A DNA stretch of 64,000 nt from contig CATNTY010000002.1 of NCBI GenBank assembly GCA_950295325.1, positions 40,001 through 104,000 on the forward strand. Reading direction: 5' to 3'. Source of the stretch: Polytrichum commune. Lineage: Eukaryota > Streptophyta > Polytrichopsida > Polytrichales > Polytrichaceae. Shown in pieces: positions 34,701 to 51,711 of the stretch (the first letter of the stretch is position 1; every line of letters starts with the position of its first letter). Position numbers and translations under genes: made by a program. The notes beneath the pieces are model-generated. The model did not search any database. It had not been told where the DNA came from and saw only the letters and a program-made list of their open reading frames with translations.

Positions 34701-37700
34701 AGATTTTAAAAAAAGATTTTAATAACACTCTTTTTTTCTCAGTATGGGAAAATCAAGAATTTTATTTTAATTCTTTAAACATTTTCAGTAAAAATTCATT
34801 AAATTTAAAGTTTTCTAAAGCAAATACACTAAAATTATTAAATTTCTTAAATTATTCTAATTTGGATTACAAAAAAAAATTGCTTTTTTCTTTAGAAAAA
34901 ACCAAAAATAATAATCTAATATATAAACAATTATTAAAAAATTTACCTGTAAAAAAAAAACATTTCTCTATTAATGAATCAAAATTTTTATTATATAAAA
35001 TTAGAAATATAGATTCAATTATTAAATCTAGAGTCTTTTTATTTAAAAATTTAAAAAACGTTAATGATCAAAAATTAATGTTTGTTTATAATTATAAGTT
35101 AAATAAATTGTTAGATTCATTAATTCAAATTAATCCTTTTTTTTATGAAAAAAAAAAGTTTTTTTTTGATATTTTGAGTATAAATCAACTAACTAGAAAC
35201 CAAAATTTAAAGTTTAAAATACTTAATTATCAAAAAAAAAAGAAACTAAATTTATTTGTTAAAAAATTATTAAAACCAAATAACAATTGTAATCAAACTA
35301 ATTTTTTTCAAAATTATGTACTTTCTGAGTTTTTCTTAAAATCAAAAAATAAAAATAACGAATTGCGTAAATGGATTAAAAAATCCTTTATAAAATATGA
35401 TCCTAAAACAAATTTAATATATATTATTCCAAATAAACCTATAAATAAAAAATTAAATTATGAAAAAACTAAATATATTGTACCATTTATTTCAAAAAAT
35501 TCTATTAAATTAACTAAAATTCATAAAGTATTTCAAACATCAAGTTTTTTTACAAAATGGGTTTTATTTAGAAAATATATACCATGGTTTTTCACTTTTG
35601 AATGGTGGAAATATTTTCAAAACATAATTTTAAAAAATTTTTCAGAAATATTTTTAAAATTTAATGATCAATTTAGTTATATTTTACCAAATACTTTAAA
35701 AGGCATACAACAAAATTTATATAATTTATCAATAAATTTATCATTAAATTTTAAAAATCATTTTTTTAATAATTCATTCAAAAATTGGAATTATCGTTTG
35801 TTGAAACAAATTAATAATCAACAAAGAAATCAAGAAATTAAATGCTCATCATTAAATTTAAGATTAATTAATATATGGAATAATCAATATATAGCAGTTT
35901 TAAGTTTAATTACTTTTGGTTATCTCATTTTTCAAAAATATCTTTCTACTTTACTAGGTTCAGACTGTTTTGAATTATGGAGATATTTTGAAATAATTCA
36001 ATATTTAATGGATCCTTCACGTGGAATATATTTAGATAATTTAATTCATCGTAATTCAATACAATTTATTAAATCAGAAAATTTATTAATGCATTTTTTA
36101 AAAAATTTAAAACATTATATAAAAAACATAAATTTTTATCTCTTTACAAAACAAAAAGTGAATAAATGGTTAAGTAATAACAAAGGATTAGATCTTTCTA
36201 GAAGAGAACGAAAACTATTAGTTCAATCTTTAATAACTGATAAAAGCATTAATCAATATGGATTAAACTTAACTTCTAATAAAAGCTTTATAAATTCAAA
36301 ATTTGGTTATTCAAATATTAAGCAACAAAAACTGAATTATTTAGAACATTTAACTGAAAATTATCAAAAGAATTTAGTTAATTATCCGTTTCGTCAATTC
36401 TATTTAGCTGAAAACCTAATTTTCTTATGTTTTTGGCAAAAAATAACTTCTTCACAAAAATTATGGCAAGTTAATAATTCAAAGTTAATTTTTCATAAAC
36501 AACCAGCTCCACTTGAATTAATATTATCTTCTTCAAAAGGTATTTTATTAATAGGTTCTTTACAAACTGGGCGATCCTATTTAATTAAAAATTTAGCAGC
36601 AAAGTCTTTTGTTCCTTTAATAAGAATATCTGTAAATAAACTTTTGTATAACAAGCCTGATATTATAACTGAGAGTTGGATGAATATTTTAATGGAGAGT
36701 TTACGAAGATTAAGTCTTATTTTAGAATTAGCAGAAAAATTGTCTCCTTGTATAATATGGATTCAGAACATTCATGAACTAAATGTAAATCGTTTAACTC
36801 AAAATGTAGAATCTGATCCAACGTTTTTACTTGGTATTTTATTAAAATATTTTCAAACTAGTTTTATTAAAAAAGATGCTAAAAGTATAGTTATTATTGG
36901 TTCAACCGACCTTCCCAAAAAAGTAGATCCTGCTTTAATTTCTCCAAATAGATTAGATCGATTAATAAATATTCGAATATTTAATATATCACAACGACAA
37001 ACAAAAATTTCTATTTTATTACATAGCAAATACTTTTATTCAAAAAAGAAAAAGTATTCTCTTAATGAAATTGGAAATAGAAGTATGGGGTATAATACAA
37101 AAGATTTAGCAGGACTTATTAATGAAATTTTATTAATTAATATTACTCAAAATAAATTAGTTATCCATGAAAATATTGTAAGATTAGCTTTTCATAGACA
37201 AGCTTTAGGTTTTACATATATAAATAAAAAACAAAATTTTACACAAAATAACGGAACACTTTTTTATAAAGTTGGAAAAGTTATTATACAAAATCTATTT
37301 ATAAAAACTTTTTCTAAAAATCCTTTATATCTTGGTAATGATTTATGGAAAAAAAAATTTTATTATTTATCTAAATGGTATTTAGAACCTTCTATTATTG
37401 AATCAACTATTAAAGAATTTACTATATTACCTTATATTTTAGGTTGCTTAGCTGGGTTAGCAGCTCGAGATTCTTGGTTTATAGTAGAAAATAAACCAGA
37501 TAATCTAATTTCTCTTAATAGATATGTTGAAAATGATTTTTATCTAGCTTGTGGTATTTTAGAAAGTCTTTTAAAAGAATTTTCATGGTTAGAAATATTT
37601 GAAAAAAATAATACTAATAGAAAATTCAAATTAACTTATCAATTTAAAATAAAAAATTCTTTACATATGATTAAAAAAAGACTTTTTTTAATAGTAAACG

Positions 37701-38761
37701 AAAATAAAAGAAATAAGTTATCAAATAAATCTTTGAAAGCCAATATTTATTACAAAAAAAAATTATATCAATTAACAAGCAATATAACATGGGCTCCAAA
37801 AATATATCGTCTTAATTTTATTCGTAGTAATTTGTTCAATTGGACAAAGCGACCTAATGATTGTAAAATTTCATATAATTTAGATCTTTTAGGAAAAAGA
37901 GAAAAAAAAAAATTTAGCGGCTCACAAGAAAATACTAATTTTTGTGAAATTATACAACATAAAACAAAAGAACAACTTCCTTACGAAAGAATTTTATCTC
38001 GAATAAGACGTAGAAATGTACAAGAATTAGAATCTCAATTAGAAGATGTTTTACTAGAAGAACAATTTGCAATATTAGGATTTTCTCGGTTATTTACTGA
38101 ATATCGTATGGAATACCAATTATCAAATAAACCGATTTTATTTATAGGAGGACGATTTCTTTGGGATCCTAATAACTTATTATTTCAAATCTGTCATTTT
38201 GTTTTTTCACGTCAAAATATATTTATAGATGAAGAAATGCTTCGAAGGCTTTATGTTACTTATGGAGCAAGAAGAGAACGAGAAAAATCTCGTTCGAGTC
38301 AAAAAATTAAACAATTTTTTTTTCGTCGTGGATATGGTCGACATTCCATAAGTGACTTATCCGTAGGTTGGTGGAATCAATTACCTTTTATCGAAAGAAA
38401 TAATATTGAAACTTTTAAACGTATTGAAGGGATTGGTGTTCAGTTAAAACGACCTCAAATATTTACTCCTGTATATTTATATCAGCGTTGGCTAATTGAA
38501 AATCCACAAGAAAATTTTACTCGCTTTGATTTATTGAATAATCAACAAAAATGGTTAAAAGCAAATAATTTATTATTTAATGATTCTTTTATTTATAATA
38601 GCCTTTTAGAAATTTATCAATATTTATTAAATTTCTTTTTATCGCATAATATTTTATTAACTAAAATGACAAAAATATTATTAAAAAATAAATGGCTTTT
38701 TCAAAATGAAATTGAACAATTTATTAGTATAACTGACATTGTAAAAAATAAAATTAATTAA
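31763..38761 (+). CDS. ycf2: Ycf2, giant AAA-type ATPase-like protein
   Basis: This 2332-residue protein is the largest in the window. The C-terminal third has an AAA-type core with a Walker A-like GSLQTGRSYLIK beginning near residue 1598, followed by conserved Ycf2 segments such as NILMESLRRLSLILELAEKL, DPALISPNRLDRLINIRIF and GGRFLWDP. The first two thirds are extremely Lys/Asn/Ile-rich and poorly conserved. In other plants Ycf2 is part of a Ycf2-FtsHi motor complex proposed to pull proteins through the inner envelope. The gene is in single-copy DNA next to trnH and trnD, the bryophyte arrangement. No stop interrupts 7 kb, which argues strong selection despite the drift in sequence. Confidence 0.95.
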   Translation: MKQKLSKNKYLHKRLKFEEIKNPQYFFDLCTKSKLLKLLIRIFFNRENFIKFFDVRIIGSLILRDLNASQTNKSSILNIFLLLILSIFIYRSSSKNILEKKYLNLVKIVSGHINYYEYKKEKISENFLKKNLSIFPHYSFSSFDLQDLKKKNRLINKKNLEKKLCIKPVHGQMHFLGSQWWKFWIVEQILSNWKISSSSINKIKILLEKKNIEDLKHFFEFYIDNIIGQNYNWENKFDSIFFKDFEIEKEIEIKSNRHVEILEDTLILQIFSAFCEKLIFEVEGPFKIKKLDSIIELSNNKKFFSFIIPLSYKKKVTFESSHLLKKKIFNIFKNWNESDEIIAKSYVFIKKKGWFFFHNYVEFYIWQLYKNSFFYIEKDLQQLNIIENKLNIKNYKLNYLNTEQKIIKIQKSFSNIPYQFSKYILYKIKKYNKLKKITDKSICNYKISKQKIESENINKFKKTLVPNKIKTNFFKYNNKNLFEWFSSKIYLNNKYFKYLNITSIIWDIPFFIKDKKKIKLNLFSKFFFENYQIFWIKKLFTKDKSYIINKFIRKNNFFSKLNSYTFSNIVSIDELNMAFCTTNKYLKINEKREKNNIFEQFIKSDNKRLVYLWKIKKNCQNINYFIYLDYAYKVIQEKKYNTNNFILTDLNSSSNIFSLLLYFFYRYNNNIFNYNKNVIVQFRNSISYVKVLDKINSLIIKSYVVYNIIDNYSTVNYQIDTKFKEYFRIKKTNIKFHKKNKIRNKIFIENYSEKKIKFSIKFIDWYKLNSKNLNKNLNNLFLLKNFSSYKININLINNKNVKKIRKNIINQNLLNCKKTGKNYFYYNSIKKKYINWNLNLYKWTNQEKKWKKVSKYFIFQHKCLAISSNKIKIFNNKNSIIRWFKKLKKKDIYIFHKTFLIILFETFNKIFEKISNLLIFYPKLIIIQNNFLKKIVFDKNNLLKQRYFNVYNKLISPLYLNKISITKFIIHYLFNKENDKILKKDFNNTLFFSVWENQEFYFNSLNIFSKNSLNLKFSKANTLKLLNFLNYSNLDYKKKLLFSLEKTKNNNLIYKQLLKNLPVKKKHFSINESKFLLYKIRNIDSIIKSRVFLFKNLKNVNDQKLMFVYNYKLNKLLDSLIQINPFFYEKKKFFFDILSINQLTRNQNLKFKILNYQKKKKLNLFVKKLLKPNNNCNQTNFFQNYVLSEFFLKSKNKNNELRKWIKKSFIKYDPKTNLIYIIPNKPINKKLNYEKTKYIVPFISKNSIKLTKIHKVFQTSSFFTKWVLFRKYIPWFFTFEWWKYFQNIILKNFSEIFLKFNDQFSYILPNTLKGIQQNLYNLSINLSLNFKNHFFNNSFKNWNYRLLKQINNQQRNQEIKCSSLNLRLINIWNNQYIAVLSLITFGYLIFQKYLSTLLGSDCFELWRYFEIIQYLMDPSRGIYLDNLIHRNSIQFIKSENLLMHFLKNLKHYIKNINFYLFTKQKVNKWLSNNKGLDLSRRERKLLVQSLITDKSINQYGLNLTSNKSFINSKFGYSNIKQQKLNYLEHLTENYQKNLVNYPFRQFYLAENLIFLCFWQKITSSQKLWQVNNSKLIFHKQPAPLELILSSSKGILLIGSLQTGRSYLIKNLAAKSFVPLIRISVNKLLYNKPDIITESWMNILMESLRRLSLILELAEKLSPCIIWIQNIHELNVNRLTQNVESDPTFLLGILLKYFQTSFIKKDAKSIVIIGSTDLPKKVDPALISPNRLDRLINIRIFNISQRQTKISILLHSKYFYSKKKKYSLNEIGNRSMGYNTKDLAGLINEILLINITQNKLVIHENIVRLAFHRQALGFTYINKKQNFTQNNGTLFYKVGKVIIQNLFIKTFSKNPLYLGNDLWKKKFYYLSKWYLEPSIIESTIKEFTILPYILGCLAGLAARDSWFIVENKPDNLISLNRYVENDFYLACGILESLLKEFSWLEIFEKNNTNRKFKLTYQFKIKNSLHMIKKRLFLIVNENKRNKLSNKSLKANIYYKKKLYQLTSNITWAPKIYRLNFIRSNLFNWTKRPNDCKISYNLDLLGKREKKKFSGSQENTNFCEIIQHKTKEQLPYERILSRIRRRNVQELESQLEDVLLEEQFAILGFSRLFTEYRMEYQLSNKPILFIGGRFLWDPNNLLFQICHFVFSRQNIFIDEEMLRRLYVTYGARREREKSRSSQKIKQFFFRRGYGRHSISDLSVGWWNQLPFIERNNIETFKRIEGIGVQLKRPQIFTPVYLYQRWLIENPQENFTRFDLLNNQQKWLKANNLLFNDSFIYNSLLEIYQYLLNFFLSHNILLTKMTKILLKNKWLFQNEIEQFISITDIVKNKIN

Positions 38762-38826
38762 TTTAATTACTAAGTAAAAAGTACTAAAAAACATTAAAAA
38801 AATAATTAGTGAATTTTGAGAAATAA

Positions 38827-38873
38827 ATAAAAAAGAAGATACTAATATTTTATATTAGTATCGTCTTTTTTAT
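38827..38873 (+). terminator. 3' stem-loop of ycf2
   Basis: 22-base arms (38827-38848 and 38852-38873) pair with one mismatch around a 3-base loop. Confidence 0.75.
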
Positions 38874-38955
38874 TTAATAAAATATTTTTAAACAATTCTA
38901 TAAAAAAATACTAAATTTATTAAAATTTTAGTATTTTTTTTAGTAATTATTGTAT

Positions 38956-39029
38956 CGGGATTGACGGGGCTCGAACCCGCAACTTCCGCCTTGACAGGGC
39001 GGTACTCTAACCAATTGAACTACAATCCC
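38956..39029 (-). tRNA. trnD-GUC: tRNA-Asp (GUC)
   Basis: This 74-base cloverleaf starts GGGATTGTAG and has GTC in the loop CTGTCAA. It is the last of the trnE-trnY-trnD minus-strand unit. Confidence 0.97.
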
Positions 39030-39162
39030 ATTAAAATGTAGATTCACTTATTATATCAATTTAAAAAGCTTTAGGTCAAATTACTATTAATAATTTATTA
39101 AATATACTTTTAATAAAAAAACAAATTCTAATAAAAATTTAGATGAGATTTTAATTTAGATT

Positions 39163-39244
39163 TGGGTCGAGCTGGATTTGAACCAGCGTAGGCATTGCCA
39201 GCGGATTTACAGTCCGTCCCCATTAACCACTCGAGCATCGACCC
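39163..39244 (-). tRNA. trnY-GUA: tRNA-Tyr (GUA)
   Basis: This 82-base class II tRNA starts GGGTCGATGC and has GTA in the loop CTGTAAA. It is the middle gene of the trnE-trnY-trnD unit. Confidence 0.97.
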
Positions 39245-39354
39245 AAAGAAAAAAGAGAATAAAAAGTAATTATTTAAGTTTTTTCTTTTTTCTAGCAATT
39301 TGATATAAAAAATTTTAGGAAATTAACTAAATACTCTAAGGGTTTTTATTATAG

Positions 39355-39427
39355 TACCCCCAGGGGAATTCGAATCCCCGTCGCCTCCTTGAAAGAGAGG
39401 TGTCCTAGGCCACTAGACGATGGGGGC
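39355..39427 (-). tRNA. trnE-UUC: tRNA-Glu (UUC)
   Basis: This 73-base cloverleaf starts GCCCCCATCG and has TTC in the loop CTTTCAA. Besides translation, plastid tRNA-Glu supplies glutamate for tetrapyrrole synthesis. It has its own promoter. Confidence 0.97.
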
Positions 39428-39441
39428 TTAATCTCATATTT

Positions 39442-39470
39442 ATCTTACTTAATTCTTTATTTTCTGTCAA
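39442..39470 (-). promoter_or_regulatory. Promoter of the trnE-trnY-trnD unit
   Basis: On the minus strand TTGACA (39470-39465) and TAAGAT (39447-39442) are 17 bases apart and 14 bases before trnE. Confidence 0.8.
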
Positions 39471-39700
39471 TAGTATGTTTTATTTTATTAGAATTTGTTT
39501 TTTGTTTATAATTTATTTTTTATAAAATTTTCTAATTAAAAATTACATATTAAATTTTTTTAAAGTAACATAAATAAAATTAAAGATAAATATTTATATT
39601 TAGCAATTTAATTTCAATTAATTAAAATTAAGTTGACAATTCTATTATTTTTATAACAAACTCTATTTGTATTTTTAGTTTATGGTACGATAATAATATA

Positions 39701-39772
39701 GCCTTTTTAACTCAGTGGTAGAGTAACGCCATGGTAAGGCGTAAGTCATCGGTTCAAATCCGATAAAGGGCT
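39701..39772 (+). tRNA. trnT-GGU: tRNA-Thr (GGU)
   Basis: This 72-base cloverleaf starts GCCTTTTTAA and has GGT in the loop ATGGTAA. It is divergent from trnE and upstream of psbD. Confidence 0.97.
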
Positions 39773-42909
<3,137 letters not shown>

Positions 42910-42945
42910 TAAAACTAATAAATAAAAATTTTTTCTAAATATTTT

Positions 42946-42977
42946 AAAATGGTTCGACTAAAAAGTCGAACCATTTT
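42946..42977 (+). terminator. 3' stem-loop of psbD-psbC
   Basis: AAAATGGTTCGACT and its exact reverse complement enclose a 4-base loop, 36 bases after psbC. Confidence 0.85.
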
Positions 42978-42999
42978 TATTGCTTTTTATTTATAGTAA

Positions 43000-43113
43000 A
43001 AAAATATTTTTCTATTCTTTTTTTATATTAGAAAAATATATAAAATAATTTATTCTTTTTTAAATTCGTAAAGATTTCTAAGTTAAAGGAGAGAGAGGGA
43101 TTCGAACCCTCGA
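43000..43113 (-). repeat. Dispersed repeat, copy B (trnS-UGA 3' end and flank)
   Basis: Read on the minus strand this matches the trnS-GCU 3' end and its downstream flank (about 23699-23798): one substitution in ~85 bases, then a weaker match. Only one arm of the psbI hairpin is included. Confidence 0.85.
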
Positions 43114-43175
43114 TAATTTTGAGAAACTATGCCGGTTTTCAAGACCGGAGCCATAAACCGCTCGGCCATCTCTCC
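43087..43175 (-). tRNA. trnS-UGA: tRNA-Ser (UGA)
   Basis: This 89-base class II tRNA starts GGAGAGATGG and has TGA in the loop CTTGAAA. It is convergent with psbC and divergent from psbZ, as in other land plants. Confidence 0.97.
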
Positions 43176-43426
43176 TAAAATTTTTTGTTTCGATTGAAAC
43201 AAAAGAAACAAGGCCATATATTATTATATTATATGTATATAAAATTATTGATAATATTTTTATATAAAAAAACATATGTTTAATTAACTTAAAAACTAAG
43301 CAATTTAACAAATAAACTACATTTTAATTTGTAATAATATTTTTGGCTCAGTAAGTGAATAATTACTAGAAAAAGGATCAAATGGTATAATTTATTTTAT
43401 TTTTTTGAACTTGGAGAATCACAACC

Positions 43427-43615
43427 ATGACTATTGCTTTTCAGTTGGCTGTGTTTGCATTAATTGCTATTTCATTTCTCCTAGTAATTGGTGTACCTGT
43501 TGTGCTTGCCTCTCCTGATGGTTGGTCAAGTAGTAAAAATGCCGTATTTTCAGGTGCTTCATTATGGATTGGATTGGTTTTTTTAGTTGGTATCCTTAAT
43601 TCTTTTATATCTTAA
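43427..43615 (+). CDS. psbZ: Photosystem II protein Z
   Basis: This 62-residue protein with two membrane spans begins [20 protein letters not shown], has the loop [15 protein letters not shown], and ends GILNSFIS. This is full-length PsbZ (Ycf9), which stabilises the photosystem II-antenna supercomplex. TTGGAGAATCACA precedes the ATG. It lies between trnS-UGA and trnG-GCC. Confidence 0.98.
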   Translation: MTIAFQLAVFALIAISFLLVIGVPVVLASPDGWSSSKNAVFSGASLWIGLVFLVGILNSFIS

Positions 43616-43706
43616 ATTTGTATTTAAATTCTAAGATATAAAATTTTTCTTTTTCCCTCCCTCTATATTATATTTATTATATTATAATTTCTAAAAGGTA
43701 TTTTAT

Positions 43707-43751
43707 ACAAGCCCTAAAATTAAAATAAATGCCTTCCAGGGAGGGCTTTGT
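43707..43751 (+). terminator. 3' stem-loop of psbZ
   Basis: ACAAGCCCT pairs with AGGGCTTTGT (one bulge) and is followed by a T run, the closest to a bacterial-style terminator in this region. Confidence 0.65.
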
Positions 43752-43819
43752 TTTTTTAAGAGCTCTAATCTAGAATTAAAACTAAATTTAAAAAATGATT
43801 GACTATCCAAAAGAAATAC

Positions 43820-43843
43820 ATATATATATATATATATATATAT
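43820..43843. repeat. AT microsatellite before trnG-GCC
   Basis: About 12 uninterrupted AT units lie 12 bases before the tRNA. Confidence 0.9.
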
Positions 43844-43855
43844 GTATTATAGTAA

Positions 43856-43926
43856 GCGGGTATGGTTTAATGGTAAAATTCCTCCTTGCCAAGGAGAATA
43901 TGCGGGTTCGATTCCCGCTACCCGCC
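43856..43926 (+). tRNA. trnG-GCC: tRNA-Gly (GCC)
   Basis: This 71-base intron-less cloverleaf starts GCGGGTATGG and has GCC in the loop TTGCCAA. It lies between psbZ and trnfM. Confidence 0.97.
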
Positions 43927-44064
43927 TATAAATATTTAATAAATAAATATTAAATAAAAAGAAACTATTGAAATGAAAAATAAAATAAAACACAACTAAA
44001 TAAATTTCTTGATTTTTATTCAATATAAAAAAATACATTTTATTTTAATTATTATTTATGAATT

Positions 44065-44138
44065 TAGCGGAGACGGGATTTGAACCCATGACCTCAAGGT
44101 TATGAGCCTTGCGAGCTACCAGGCTGCTCTACCCCGCG
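44065..44138 (-). tRNA. trnfM-CAU: Initiator tRNA-fMet (CAU)
   Basis: This 74-base cloverleaf starts CGCGGGGTAG and has CAT in the loop CTCATAA. The unpaired first acceptor position and the GGG/CCC base pairs at the anticodon stem mark it as the initiator. Confidence 0.96.
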
Positions 44139-44187
44139 TTAGTAAATCATAACATATTTTTTATTAATTAAACAAGCAATTTTAATA

Positions 44188-44223
44188 AACCTCCCCAAAT
44201 TCCACTTAAATTTAGGGGGGGTT
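44188..44223 (-). terminator. 3' stem-loop of rps14
   Basis: AAACCTCCCC and AAATT pair with AATTTA and GGGGGGGTTT with small irregularities, ~35 bases past the rps14 stop on its strand. Confidence 0.6.
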
Positions 44224-44256
44224 TAATTGTATTTTTTATCTCATTTAATTAAATAT

Positions 44257-44559
44257 CTACCAACTGGATTTAGTTACTCCAGGCAAGAAGCATCCATGAG
44301 CCATTTCACGGAGTACATGTCTAGATAAACCAAAATCGCGATAATTTGATCTTGGTCTTCCAGTTAGAAAACAACGACGATGAAGCCTTGTAGGTGCACT
44401 ATTACGTGGTAAAGATTGTAATTGTTTTTGAAATTCCCATTTTTTATCTAATGATAAAGTCTCTTTCATTTTTTCTTTTATAGATTGACGATAAGTTTGG
44501 TATTTTTTTTCTAATTTTTGTCTTTTTTTTTCTCTTTCAATAAGACTTTTTTTTGCCAT
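44257..44559 (-). CDS. rps14: 30S ribosomal protein uS14
   Basis: This 100-residue protein begins [20 protein letters not shown], contains [20 protein letters not shown], and ends LPGVTKSSW, a full-length plastid uS14 of the zinc-free type. It helps build the 30S head. It follows psaB on the same strand (psaA-psaB-rps14), usually one transcript, although a hairpin lies between psaB and rps14. Confidence 0.98.
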   Translation of the reverse strand: MAKKSLIEREKKRQKLEKKYQTYRQSIKEKMKETLSLDKKWEFQKQLQSLPRNSAPTRLHRRCFLTGRPRSNYRDFGLSRHVLREMAHGCFLPGVTKSSW

Positions 44560-44649
44560 AATTTTTTAGTAATTAAGATATTTGTTCTGGTTAAATAAAG
44601 TAAAATAAAATAAATTTTTGTTCAAAAATTTTATCTTTCAGATCCAATG

Positions 44650-44684
44650 AAATTTACTTTTGGCTTATAGCCAAAAGTAAATTT
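44650..44684 (-). terminator. Stem-loop between psaB and rps14
   Basis: 16-base perfect arms with a 3-base loop, 50 bases after psaB on its strand. If it stops or ends transcripts, rps14 is partly uncoupled from psaAB. Confidence 0.8.
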
Positions 44685-44733
44685 TATTGATTAATAATTA
44701 ATTATTTTTATTTAAAATGAATAAAAATAATTC

Positions 44734-46956
<2,223 letters not shown>

Positions 46957-46963
46957 CTAGCCA

Positions 46964-49264
<2,301 letters not shown>

Positions 49265-49395
49265 TTAATAGTAAACCTCTGAGTGGTATTTGTTATTTAA
49301 CTTTTTTCTCTTCTTCAGTTTGGAACTGGAGCAATTATAATACAGAAGTTACCTAGGGCGGGTATTCAAATTTATTATGACACATCTTTAAGGTG

Positions 49396-49433
49396 CTTAA
49401 TGGACCCTATTTATCTTAATGGACCCTATTTAT
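49396..49433. repeat. 19-bp perfect tandem repeat in the psaA-ycf3 spacer
   Basis: CTTAATGGACCCTATTTAT occurs twice in a row (49396-49414 and 49415-49433), about 180 bases upstream of psaA. Confidence 0.92.
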
Positions 49434-49510
49434 TTCAATTAGATTTTTAATTTAAATCTTAATTAAAGAAATATAGATTTTATTTCATTATTTTAAATTT
49501 ATTATATTCT

Positions 49511-51383
49511 TTATTTAAAGCGTCCTGTTATTTTTAACCAATTTTGTGCTTCAATATAATTGCTTGGAGCAAGTGATATCGCTTGTTTCCAGTAATCTGC
49601 TGCTTGATTAAACCAAGCTTCTGATGTTTCAGAATCGCCTTGTTGGATAGCTTGTTCTCCTCGGTCGGGATAGGTAATAAAGCTCCTCCCCTTAGAACCG
49701 TACTTGAGAGTTTTCTACCTCATACGGCTCAATTAATTATCTTTCTATTTAAAACTATTAATTAAGAATTATTTAATAAGAAAAAATAATTAATGAAATA
49801 AGTTTTGAATTAGAATTTGAAGAAAATCTAAATTTTCTTTTTTTCTATTTCTATCTTTTCTCCTACAAAAAAAGTAAAAAATTTTAAATCATTACTTTTT
49901 TAGTGGTAACTATCTTACTTCTCTATAGATTCTTTTAGTATTTGATTAAAAATACTTTATCTCTTTAGGATCTAATACTACACCGCTGTTTAATACACAA
50001 TTAAATCAACCTTATTACATAGTGAATTTCTTTTTTTTTTATAAATAAACAGACTTTTTTTATTGTATCAGACCAAAATTTCAATAATTGATCTTTACGG
50101 TGCTTTTATGTAAGTTCAATTCTCTTATCCATGGAGAAGCTAGACTATAAATTTAAATCTTTCTTCATTTTTTGGACTTAATAAAGTTTTTTTAGAATTA
50201 CAGCTAATAAAAACCATTATTTCATGGTGTATATGTAAATAGTCTCCATTTTTTATCTATGGTAGTTCTTGACTAATAAAATCTATTATATTGATAGCCG
50301 CACGTAATGACAGATCACAGCCATATTATTAAAAGCTTGTGGTAAGGATGGATTTCGTTCTAATGCTTGAAAATAATATTCTAAGGCTTTTGCATGTTCT
50401 CCATTACTTGTATGAATAAGACCTATATTATAGAGTATATAACTTCGATCATAGGGATCGATTTCTAAGCGCATAGCTTCATAATAATTTTGTAAAGCTT
50501 CCGCATATTCTCCTTCGGATTGAGCTGACATTCGTTACGGTCGTTCAGATATTTTATAAAATAAGTGAGCTCCGTTTCAAAACCGTACATGAAACTTTAG
50601 CCTCATACGGCTTCTCCTAGATAGCTTATAAAAAGGGAATAATCTTTAAAATTTTTATAAAAAAAACTTTTACCTAATTTTATAAGACTATCAGGGGCTA
50701 GTTTTTCTTAAAAAAAATAGCTAGCCATCCTTTTTATAAAAAAATATTTTCTAAAAATTAAAAAATTGATTAATTGATAGAAATATAATCTCTAAATTTT
50801 TTTGTTCTTAACACTTTGTATTTTTTAAGGATTAGCTCCTTCGACAATCTCCGATGATTATAGGGGTACCCAAATTGCAAATGAGATGGAATTTTGTTTT
50901 CCTAACCATAATTTTATTAGTAAATATTATTTTTTTTTACAAATTTAAAATAGATTCTATTAAAATGAAATTTTCACGAAGTTTTTGTGTTGTCGATTTC
51001 TACACGTAGTGCTTTTCCAAATATGTAGATTTATAAAATTATAAATTATAAAAAAATATTTTATATTTTAAACCTTTTGCTTAATATTTTAACTTATAAA
51101 AAATTAAAATATTTAAGGCTACATCAATCGAGGGTACACGACAGAAGGAATTGTTGTTTTTTATAACTCACCTTCACTAAGTGTAAGTTTCATGTAATTA
51201 AATATTATCATGTTTTATTCCCTATTAATTTATTTTAGAGTCTAAAAATCAAATCGCACCATCTCTATAATACGTAAAAGCTTCTTTTTCTCTTTGCGTA
51301 GTTGGAATTATTCGTAATAGAATATCCGCAACAATTGTAAAAGTTTTATCAATAAAATTATCATTTTTTTGAGATCTAGGCAT
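49511..51383 (-). CDS. ycf3: Photosystem I assembly factor Ycf3, two introns
   Basis: Exon 1 is 51260-51383 ([15 protein letters not shown] to YYRD plus one base), exon 2 is 50304-50533 ([14 protein letters not shown] to AVICHY), and exon 3 is 49511-49663 ([10 protein letters not shown] to LKITGRFK). The 168-residue product has three tetratricopeptide repeats, clearest around [20 protein letters not shown] and [20 protein letters not shown]. Ycf3 is a thylakoid chaperone that helps join PsaA and PsaB. Both intron sites match those of other land plants. It lies directly upstream of psaA on the same strand. Confidence 0.96.
49664..50303 (-). other. ycf3: Group II intron 2 of ycf3
   Basis: This 640-bp intron starts GTGCGGCTAT and ends CTATCCCGAC on the minus strand. 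Domain V (GAGCCGTATG ... AGTACGGTTC) is at about 49690-49731. Confidence 0.93.
50534..51259 (-). other. ycf3: Group II intron 1 of ycf3
   Basis: This 726-bp intron starts GTGCGATTTG and ends CGACCGTAAC. Domain V at about 50582-50616 is nearly identical to that of the trnG-UCC intron. Confidence 0.93.
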
Positions 51384-51624
51384 AGTCAATTATAAATTTC
51401 TTAAAATTTTACTATTCCCTTTTTTTCGAGAATAAATCCATTAAAAATTTTATTAAAAAAATATATAAATATTTTTTCTTTTTTTTAATCTAAAAAAGAT
51501 TATTTAATTTAGATAAATATATTTAATCTTTGAAAAAACTCTTGATTTTATTAATTATAAATTATTAAAAAGCTTGCTATTAAAAAAATTTATGGATTAA
51601 AATTATGAAGTATTAAAGAAAGTA

Positions 51625-51711
51625 GGAAAGATGGCCGAGTGGTCTAAGGCGTAGCATTGGAAATGCTATGTAGATTTTTGTTTACCGAGGGTTCGAATCC
51701 CTCTCTTTCCG
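51625..51711 (+). tRNA. trnS-GGA: tRNA-Ser (GGA)
   Basis: This 87-base class II tRNA starts GGAAAGATGG and has GGA in the loop TTGGAAA. It lies between ycf3 and rps4. It does not carry the flank repeat seen at the other two trnS genes. Confidence 0.97.

Noticed and set aside
39633-39657. TTGACA with TATAAC upstream of trnT-GGU
   Set aside because: The spacing is only 13 bases, too short for a confident promoter.
43078-44038. Minus-strand frames of 77 and 63 codons near trnS-UGA and trnG-GCC
   Set aside because: Both are translations of tRNA genes and AT-rich flanks. The typical tRNA-derived motifs (FEPSL- or RIPL-like ends) are the giveaway.
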